Assembly (NCBI GenBank): GCA_002309695.1
Contig: DBXV01000025.1
Coordinates: 253,350-268,359, forward strand
DNA length: 15,010 nucleotides
Direction of reading: 5' to 3'
Source of the DNA: Myxococcales bacterium UBA1203
GTDB taxonomy: Bacteria; Myxococcota; Myxococcia; Myxococcales; UBA5297
The position numbers and the translations under genes are program-made. This document shows, piece after piece, positions 1 to 6,284 of this stretch. Below the pieces are notes generated by a model. It was not told the origin of the DNA, searched no databases, and saw nothing but the letters and a program-made list of their open reading frames with translations. Every line of letters starts with the position of its first letter. The stretch's first letter is position 1.

Positions 1-40
1 CCAGCCGCTGCGGCTGTCCCGAGAGGTTTCCGCATCCCCC

Positions 41-1912
41 ATGAAGCTCAACCCGTTCACCCTCATCGACCTCTTCAACCGCCGGAACGAGATTGTCCGC
101 AGCGCGGCGCAGCGCATCGGTCTGAAAAAGACCTGGCCTGTGACGATTTTCTACGACGCCATCTTTCGCTGGCCGCTTTCGACGGTCGAATCGTCCACTG
201 GAACCGAGCCCAGGCGCGCCGACTACGTGGTCTGGTATCTCATCGCCAGCGGGGTCATCGCCAAAGAGGACCTGCGCACGCCCACGCGGATTGCCTACGC
301 CGACCTGGCCCGCGTCCACACGCCCCGCTATCTGGATTCCCTGAGCAGCGGCGAGACGCTGGCGATGATTTTCGCGGTGGACCCCTCGGACATCCCCGTC
401 GATGAGACGGTCAACACCATCCGCATTGCCTGCGGCGGAACGCTGGATGCCGCCCGCGCCGCGCTTGAGACGCAGCATCCGGCCATCAACCTGCTGGGCG
501 GCTTTCATCATGCCTTCCCCGACAAGGGCGGCGGGCTCTGCGCGGTCAACGACATGGCGGTCGCCGCGGCGGTTCTGCGCGCGGAGGGATTCAGCGGCCG
601 GGTGGCCATTCTCGACCTCGACGCTCATCCGCCCGACGGCACGGCAGCCTGCTTCGAGGGCCAGGACAACGTCTGGATCGGCTCGCTGTCCGGCTCGTTC
701 TGGAAGCCGCTGCCCACCGTGGATGAGACGGTCCTGCCCGCCTTCTGCCCGGACGACAAATATCTCAAGGCGCTGGACGGTCTCCTCAGGCGAATGCCCC
801 CGTCCGACCTGTATTTCGTCCTCACCGGCGGGGACGTCATGGCGAGCGACCGCATGGGGCGGCTGGGGCTCACGCTGGCCGGCGCCCGCAGGCGCGACCT
901 GATGCTGGCCGAGCTGCTTCAGGACAAGGCCGCAGTCTTTCTGCCCGCGGGCGGCTATCACAAGAACGCCTGGCAGCTGCTGGCAGGCACAGTCCTCGCG
1001 CTGAAGGAACACTCGAAGGCACCCATTCCCAAGCGCTTCGACCCCATGCGCGCCCACTATTCGGAAATCTGGCGCGATCTGGGCGTCGGCGGCCTCGACG
1101 ACTTTGAGCTGTCCATCGAGGACCTGGAGGGCAGCATCGGCGGCGCCGCGGAGCAGATGCGCCTTCTGGGCGTATTCACCGCTGAAAAGCTGGAGCTGGT
1201 GTTCGACCGCATCGGCCTGCTCCGGCACCTCACGCGGCTGGGCTTCGAGGGCTTTCGCGTTCAGATAGATGAGGCCAGTCCGGGCCAGCGGGTGCAGCTG
1301 TTCGCCAGAATTGCCCAGGCTCACGGCGACGACGGCGGTCAGGGAAGCGCGCCGGCAGAGGCCACGCCCGCGCCTTCACGCGAGGAGCACGTGCTCATCG
1401 AGGCGGTCCTCGAAAAGAAGCGCATTTCCTGCGGCGAATCGCTCTACATCCACTGGATGACCCTCCGGAATCCCAAGGCCAGCTTCAGTGAGAAGCGGCC
1501 GCCGCTGCCGGGGCAGGAGGTTCCGGGGCTGGGGCTCATGCGCGAAATGGGCGAGCTCTTCGCCAAAATCGCCAAGGAGCTCCGCCTGCCGATGGTGGCT
1601 TTCCGTCCCGCCTGGTACCACATGGCCTACGCGGCCCGGACGCACTTCCAGTATCTGGACCCCGTTCGTCAGGGGCAGTTCGAGGCTATGGTCCGCGACC
1701 TCCACAAAATGCCGCTCCGGGAAGTCACGCTGGCGGTGTCTCAGGGGCGCATCCGCATGAACGGGCAGCCCTACGAATGGGACCCGCAGGAGATGGGGCA
1801 CTGGCCCAGCGGGCGCAGGCAGGACCGGCGGGCCGTCGAAGCGGAGCGCAACCGCGTTCACTTCACGATGATTCCTCTGGCCCGGCCCCGAAAAGCGGCG
1901 AAGCGGATGTGA
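41..1912 (+). CDS. Histone deacetylase-family zinc amidohydrolase with unidentified C-terminal domain
   Basis: Residues about 35-325 carry the arginase/deacetylase-fold signatures of HDAC and acetoin-utilisation (AcuC-like) proteins. The His-His pair is in GGFHHAF (H156, H157). The zinc-binding stretch is DLDAHPPDGT, with D194 and H196 as predicted ligands. The third ligand is D265 in GGDVMASDRMGRL, and the transition-state tyrosine is Y306 in PAGGY. The catalytic set is therefore complete and lysine deacetylation or a related amide hydrolysis is likely, but the substrate is unknown. The usual HxGxGT glycine is replaced (HPPDGT). Bacterial members usually have about 300-370 residues; this one has 623. 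The extra part has a helical stretch (335-430) and a domain at about 445-612 with PPLPGQEVPGLGL and PAWYH motifs that I do not recognise. The product looks cytoplasmic, with no signal peptide. A GAGAGG-like ribosome site lies about 15 bases before the ATG. The frame stays open to the left edge, so an upstream start is possible. Confidence 0.85.
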   Translation: MKLNPFTLIDLFNRRNEIVRSAAQRIGLKKTWPVTIFYDAIFRWPLSTVESSTGTEPRRADYVVWYLIASGVIAKEDLRTPTRIAYADLARVHTPRYLDSLSSGETLAMIFAVDPSDIPVDETVNTIRIACGGTLDAARAALETQHPAINLLGGFHHAFPDKGGGLCAVNDMAVAAAVLRAEGFSGRVAILDLDAHPPDGTAACFEGQDNVWIGSLSGSFWKPLPTVDETVLPAFCPDDKYLKALDGLLRRMPPSDLYFVLTGGDVMASDRMGRLGLTLAGARRRDLMLAELLQDKAAVFLPAGGYHKNAWQLLAGTVLALKEHSKAPIPKRFDPMRAHYSEIWRDLGVGGLDDFELSIEDLEGSIGGAAEQMRLLGVFTAEKLELVFDRIGLLRHLTRLGFEGFRVQIDEASPGQRVQLFARIAQAHGDDGGQGSAPAEATPAPSREEHVLIEAVLEKKRISCGESLYIHWMTLRNPKASFSEKRPPLPGQEVPGLGLMREMGELFAKIAKELRLPMVAFRPAWYHMAYAARTHFQYLDPVRQGQFEAMVRDLHKMPLREVTLAVSQGRIRMNGQPYEWDPQEMGHWPSGRRQDRRAVEAERNRVHFTMIPLARPRKAAKRM

Positions 1913-1972
1913 CGTCTGACGCCGCGCTCCAACCGGCCCGGTCCTCGTCTGCCCGTGCGGCTCGGCCGGCTG
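1913..1972. other. Convergent intergenic gap with short inverted repeat
   Basis: These 60 bases separate the 3' ends of two converging genes. CCGGCC at 1933-1938 and GGCCGG at 1964-1969 could pair across 25 bases. No T-run follows on either strand, so this is at best a weak transcription-end structure. I see nothing else here. Confidence 0.3.
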
Positions 1973-2827
1973 TCAGGCGCGCGGCACATTGTGGGGCGTG
2001 CAGGGAAGAATCAGCAGGCCGCCGTCGTTTTGCGAGGGCATCAGCCCCTCGCGGTCCAGCCGGGTGAGTTCGTCCACGAGGCGCTTCACCGAAGCAGCGC
2101 GCGCGGCATCCGTCCCGCGCCCCTCACGCCAGAAGGGCTCGATGGACACGCGCACCATGCCCCGGACAGGCAGATCGACGAACAGCTCCAGCCCGCGGAC
2201 GGAAATCTGATGCTTCCACCCGCAGGCGGTCAGCGCCTCGCGCAGCTTCTGGACAAAACGGCCCAGCGAAAGGCGCTCAATTCGGCTCATGGGCGCGGGC
2301 GCGCCGGCATCGGAGTCAGCCGCTCCTGCCTCGGGGGGAAGCTGAGTGCCTTCCACCGCCTCGCGCGCCGCCGCCAGAATCTGCTTCGTGGCATCGTCCA
2401 GAGGGTCGGTCGTGAGAACGTCCTCGCACAGGCGAACCGCCTCGGCGGGCGCACCCTCGCGCAGCCTGAGCAAAGCCAGCGCGCGCAGAGCGTCGGCGTG
2501 CCCGGGATAGATGCGGAGAATTTTTTTCAGCTCCTCCTCCGCCTCGCCGTAGCGCTCCATGGCGCCGTAGGCCCGGGCGCGGACGATATGGAGCAGAATC
2601 TCGTGCATGCCCTCAGCGCCCTCGAAGCGCAGCAGCTCCAGCGCCTTCTGCGGCAGGTCGCTGTTAATCAGCGCGTGGGCAAAGCACAGGCGCCAGTCCA
2701 AGCTGTCGGGGCGCGCCTCTACCTGGCGGCCGATGAGGGCCAGCTCCTCCTCATTGAGCGCGTCGCCCTCCTCGACGCGGGTCACGAGTGAATCCAGAAG
2801 AACTGGCTGAATGGGAATCTGCCGCAT
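1973..2827 (-). CDS. TPR-repeat protein with uncharacterised C-terminal domain
   Basis: This 284-residue protein is probably cytoplasmic: there is no signal peptide or membrane segment. Residues about 43-142 form three helical-hairpin repeats with the TPR spacing of small and large residues, for example ARAYGAMERYGEAEEELKKI and ADALRALALLRLREGAPAEA. TPRs are protein-binding scaffolds. A linker rich in Ala, Pro, Gly and Asp (155-178) leads to a domain of about 100 residues (180-280). It has alternating strands (LELFVDLPVRGMVRVSIEP) and a final helix, and I do not recognise it. The start at 2827 follows an AAAGGA ribosome site 11-12 bases upstream. The gene begins 42 bases after the stop of the tandem SGNH gene on the same strand, so the two are probably cotranscribed and this product may serve the same envelope process. 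A run of seven A residues in the coding strand (complement of 2521-2527) lies in the third repeat region. Confidence 0.8.
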   Translation of the reverse strand: MRQIPIQPVLLDSLVTRVEEGDALNEEELALIGRQVEARPDSLDWRLCFAHALINSDLPQKALELLRFEGAEGMHEILLHIVRARAYGAMERYGEAEEELKKILRIYPGHADALRALALLRLREGAPAEAVRLCEDVLTTDPLDDATKQILAAAREAVEGTQLPPEAGAADSDAGAPAPMSRIERLSLGRFVQKLREALTACGWKHQISVRGLELFVDLPVRGMVRVSIEPFWREGRGTDAARAASVKRLVDELTRLDREGLMPSQNDGGLLILPCTPHNVPRA

Positions 2828-2869
2828 GGCTGCGCCTGTCCTTTCGTCAAAACAGCCCGGAAAAAGGCC

Positions 2870-5800
2870 TCAATTCTTCGAGCCGGCGCCGCTCTTCGCT
2901 GCATCCTTCCAGACGGCAAACTCACGGAGCAGCGCGTCGGCCAGAGCGTCCGCCAGAACTTTGTAGCCCTTGGGCGTCAGATGGACGCCGTCCTTGTGCC
3001 CCAGCCCGGCCTCCTGCCAGCGCTTCATCGAGCGGGTGCCGCCCATGGCCCGGCGGGACGACCAGAAAGCGCATTCCTCCAGGCGCGCCACTTCGCGAAT
3101 CGTGTCATTGGACAGGTCGATGGCGGGCGCGATGGCCTGAGGTCCTTTGTCCGGGGCCAGCCGGTCCGTGGGGCCGATAATCAGGCAGTCCGTTTCCGGG
3201 GATGCGGCCTTAAAGCTCTGAATCAGCGACCGGTAGGAAGCCGTCAGCGCGCCGGCATCGAGGTCAGCGAGCGCCGCCTCGTTGGTCCCGTAAAAAAGAA
3301 CGAGCAGGTCAGACTTCCGGTCCGCCAGAGCCGTTCCGAAGGCCTCCTTGTCGAAGGTGTCGGCCAGCATGGACGTGGCGCCGGGAAGCCCCAGCGCATC
3401 CCAGCGCACGCCGGGCGCGTCAAAGTCGAGCGACAGGCCAAAGAGCGACACAGGCCCATTCGTCTCGTTGACAGCTTCCAGCGCATGGGCAGGCCCAGTG
3501 ACCTCCACCTTGTGCAGCCGGAGGACAGGCTTCTCAGGTGCGCCGCTCGTCAGCGGCGGCAGTGCCTTGCCGTCGAGCTTCAGCTGAACGCTGCCTTCGA
3601 TGCCCGGCGCGTCCAGCCAGTGGAGCGTCAGCACGCCTTTTCGGGAGTGCTTTTTCTCGCCGATGCCGAACCGCCAGCCCTGAACCGCGCCCGGCTGTCC
3701 CTCGGCGCGAATGCCCGTCAGCCCGAAGATGCCGCCCGGAGGCTCTTCGCGTGCATCGGCGACCTTCCAGCTGCCCTTCTGCGTGCGCTCCACCCCGGCA
3801 TTGACCAGCCGCTGCGACGGCCTGCCCGCCGCGATGAAGCCGCGGCCCGCGCCGCCAAAGGCACTGGTGAAGCGCTGACGCGCCTCATCCGCGAAAAAGT
3901 GAGCTGCCGTGTGCGAGGCGCCGATTTGCACAACCGAGACGGGCTCCGTCCGCGCCTTCGACTCCAGCGCGGCCAGCTTCCCGAAGAACCCCGCCAGACG
4001 CCCGGGCTGGCCGATGCCGGGAGGGTCGTGCCGGATGTCGTCCGCCACCGCGCGCCGGGTCAGCCGCGCCTTTTCCAGAGCGAGCACCAGAAAGTGCCCA
4101 AGAACCTCCGCTCCCTTCGCCCGGGGATGAATCAGGTCCTCGTTCATGGCCCCGGCATGGAACCAGCGGGCCGCAGCTCCCACGCCGCCCATGACGCCCT
4201 GCATATTCCAGAAGGCGCACCCTGCTTTCAGCGCCTCGGCGCGCATCATGTCGCGGACTTCCTCGGCAAAAGGCCTGGGCGTGATGTTCCCGGAAGCGCT
4301 GCGGATGCCGGCATCGAGCGGCGACGCGGCGAGGCAGGCAGCCTCCGGAACCTCGGAACGAATCCGGGAAAAAAAAGCGGCGGTGGTCTTCCTGGCCTTG
4401 TCCAGGCTCATCCAGCCGCGGCTCATCTCGTAGGCCTCGTTGCCGCCCAGCATGATGAGAACGAGCGTTGGATTCCGCGCCTTGAGCTGCGCGCCAAAAA
4501 TCGCCGCGTCCGCCTGCATGAAGACATCCGCAGTCCCGCCGGCGAGTCCGTAAGTGTCATGGACGATGCCCGGCAGGCCGTTTTCGAGGCTCACGCCATA
4601 GAGCGTCACAGCCCCGCCCTTCGTGGACAGCTCCAGCCTGCGTGAGCCCTGAGGAAGTTTGACCGAAGTGACGCCCGGCTCGCGGACAGACGGCTGGGCG
4701 GACTGAGTGGAAATCGTCTGAATCTCCGTACCGTCGGCAGTGACAGCGATGGAGCCGCCGCCGGGCTCGGACAGCCAGAAAATATCCGCCGAGGTACTTC
4801 CTTTGAGGTCGTAGGCGACCGTCTGGCGTTCCCCCTTGCCGCTGCCGAAGCGGGCCCCCGTCAGTCCGAAGAGCAGGCGCGGGCCCTTGTCGGTCAGAAG
4901 CGAAATTTTCCAGCCCTCAGACGCCCGGCCCGTCCGGTCGAAATTCCCCATGCGCGTAGGCCGGTCCACCAGAAGAAACCCCTGACCGCCGCTGCCATAG
5001 CGCTCCGACAGCTCGCGCCGAATCGTGGCCGCCACAAAGTCAGAAGCGATGAGCGAATTGCCGAAGTGAGCGATGCGGATGGGCGCCGTCCGCGTGCCGT
5101 CAGTCACCTGGCCGATGGCCTCGAAAAACGGGTCCAAAGAACGGCGGCGGCAGGCGGCGGAAGCAGGCACAGGAGCGTCCGAAGGTGTCTCCGAACCGTC
5201 CAGACACGCCTCCTCAATGTCCCGGTGCGAAGCGCCCAGCTGGCGGGCCGTGGCTTCAATGCGGGTGAAATCCTTCGTCTCCTTGGCCCCCGCGCTGAGC
5301 CAGGCCAGAGGCGGCGCGCTGTTGGAAGTCAGCCAGAACGCCGGGTCCGGCGCAGACGCAGGCGCGTTCTCATTCGGAGGCGCCGTTCCGCCATCCGCAA
5401 CCGAGGGCGATTCAGCCCGCAGAGACGTTCCCGCATCGCTGTTCTCAGGCGTCTGGACGGGCGCACTGGCCGACGCGGCCGGCAAACTGCCGGAAATCCC
5501 ATCAGAAGAAGATGAAGAGGCCGATGCGGAACCGGCCGCCGGCATGGGTTCCGGAAGAAGCAGATCGCTCAGCTCGGCAGGCTGGGTGGACTTGGGAGGA
5601 GGCAGATTCTCGTGGCGAATCTCGTCCAGCGACTTTCGCCGTCCCTGAGGAAACAACGCCGCCGCCAGCGTCGGACCGACGCCCTTCTCGCGAAAAGGAA
5701 ACGGCCGGAGAGATTCCGGCAGAGGAAGCAGGGACAGAACGGCCGCCAGCACAATCGTTAGAATGACGGTCCAGACCGTCGGGTGGGCTGACATCGAGAA

Positions 5801-5911
5801 CGGGCCGGGCGCCGCGCGTGATTCACTGCCGTTCGCGGTCCTGGAAGCGGGCGAGGGCGCGTCCGCCTGAGGCGGCGGGGCGTTTTCCGAAGGCGTCTGC
5901 TGAGATTCCAC
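2870..5911 (-). CDS. Membrane-anchored protein with two tandem SGNH/GDSL esterase modules (Ape1/PatB-like architecture)
   Basis: This is a 1013-residue protein. A short N-terminal tail precedes one membrane segment (about 44-63), then a Pro/Ser/Ala-rich periplasmic linker (100-255) and two homologous SGNH hydrolase modules. Module 1 (about 278-615) has block I HFGNS (S286), block III LGGNEA (N491) and block V DLIHP (D592, H595). Module 2 (about 657-998) has QIGASH (S666), YGTNEA (N877) and DGVHLTPKGY (D974, H977). Both keep Ser and Asp-His. In each, about 130-180 residues rich in predicted beta strands lie between blocks I/II and III. This recalls peptidoglycan O-acetylesterase Ape1 and PatB-type enzymes, in which a carbohydrate-binding-like sandwich is inserted into the SGNH fold. 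The likely role is ester hydrolysis or transfer on a periplasmic glycan; the substrate is unproven. The start at 5911 has only a weak GAAG-type ribosome site. Met40 is an alternative just before the membrane segment but has no ribosome site. It probably leads an operon with the TPR gene. Confidence 0.82.
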   Translation of the reverse strand: MESQQTPSENAPPPQADAPSPASRTANGSESRAAPGPFSMSAHPTVWTVILTIVLAAVLSLLPLPESLRPFPFREKGVGPTLAAALFPQGRRKSLDEIRHENLPPPKSTQPAELSDLLLPEPMPAAGSASASSSSSDGISGSLPAASASAPVQTPENSDAGTSLRAESPSVADGGTAPPNENAPASAPDPAFWLTSNSAPPLAWLSAGAKETKDFTRIEATARQLGASHRDIEEACLDGSETPSDAPVPASAACRRRSLDPFFEAIGQVTDGTRTAPIRIAHFGNSLIASDFVAATIRRELSERYGSGGQGFLLVDRPTRMGNFDRTGRASEGWKISLLTDKGPRLLFGLTGARFGSGKGERQTVAYDLKGSTSADIFWLSEPGGGSIAVTADGTEIQTISTQSAQPSVREPGVTSVKLPQGSRRLELSTKGGAVTLYGVSLENGLPGIVHDTYGLAGGTADVFMQADAAIFGAQLKARNPTLVLIMLGGNEAYEMSRGWMSLDKARKTTAAFFSRIRSEVPEAACLAASPLDAGIRSASGNITPRPFAEEVRDMMRAEALKAGCAFWNMQGVMGGVGAAARWFHAGAMNEDLIHPRAKGAEVLGHFLVLALEKARLTRRAVADDIRHDPPGIGQPGRLAGFFGKLAALESKARTEPVSVVQIGASHTAAHFFADEARQRFTSAFGGAGRGFIAAGRPSQRLVNAGVERTQKGSWKVADAREEPPGGIFGLTGIRAEGQPGAVQGWRFGIGEKKHSRKGVLTLHWLDAPGIEGSVQLKLDGKALPPLTSGAPEKPVLRLHKVEVTGPAHALEAVNETNGPVSLFGLSLDFDAPGVRWDALGLPGATSMLADTFDKEAFGTALADRKSDLLVLFYGTNEAALADLDAGALTASYRSLIQSFKAASPETDCLIIGPTDRLAPDKGPQAIAPAIDLSNDTIREVARLEECAFWSSRRAMGGTRSMKRWQEAGLGHKDGVHLTPKGYKVLADALADALLREFAVWKDAAKSGAGSKN

Positions 5912-6284
5912 GATTTCTTCTGTCTCGTCTCTGGTCCGCCCTGCCGCATGGCTGCCGCGCGGGGAATCTGCGGCGGCGGAACCCGAAAAAAAGGCGGCCC
6001 CCTACAACCTTGCCGTCAGGGAATTCCACCCTTCACCTGCGCGGCCTGGACCTGTGTCTGATGCGCCGGCTGTGCACGCCTCCAAAGCCTCCCGGACACG
6101 ACTGAAAATCGCGGATCTGCCGCCGCTGAAAGCGGTCCGCCGCAGAGGCGTCTCACGCCCGAAAAATGTTTGACACCTAGGAGTGTCGTTTTAGAGGCGG
6201 CGCCCTCTTTTCAGGCCGGTTTCCGACAGGGTTTTCCCTGCGTCTGTCCAGTCAGCCTTCAGCCAGTATCCAGGAGCGCCACTC
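5912..6284. other. Divergent intergenic region
   Basis: These 373 bases separate the divergent SGNH gene and the MXAN_5187-like gene and should hold promoters for both. No convincing gene lies here. Visible elements are an A7 run at 5988-5994, a small hairpin CCGCT-GAA-AGCGG at 6123-6135, and a TTGACA box overlapping a short inverted repeat near 6170-6187. No clear promoter for the minus-strand gene could be picked out. Confidence 0.5.
6170..6197 (+). promoter_or_regulatory. Candidate -35 box overlapping a GACAC/GTGTC inverted repeat
   Basis: TTGACA at 6170-6175 matches the sigma-70 -35 consensus. It overlaps the inverted repeat GACAC-ctagga-GTGTC (6172-6187), which is the size of a small operator half-site pair. 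The -10 region is poor: TAGAGG at 6192-6197 with a 16-base spacer matches only three consensus positions. The element lies about 90-115 bases before the start of the downstream membrane protein gene. It may be a regulated promoter, but this is tentative. Confidence 0.3.

Noticed and set aside
1955..2791. 278-codon plus-strand frame opposite the TPR gene
   Set aside because: The minus strand has TPR periodicity and a ribosome site; this frame has neither recognisable domains nor a start signal.
2981..4645. 554-codon open frame antisense to the tandem SGNH gene
   Set aside because: It is an Arg/Ala/Gln/His-rich shadow frame. The opposite strand encodes two complete esterase modules with conserved catalytic motifs.
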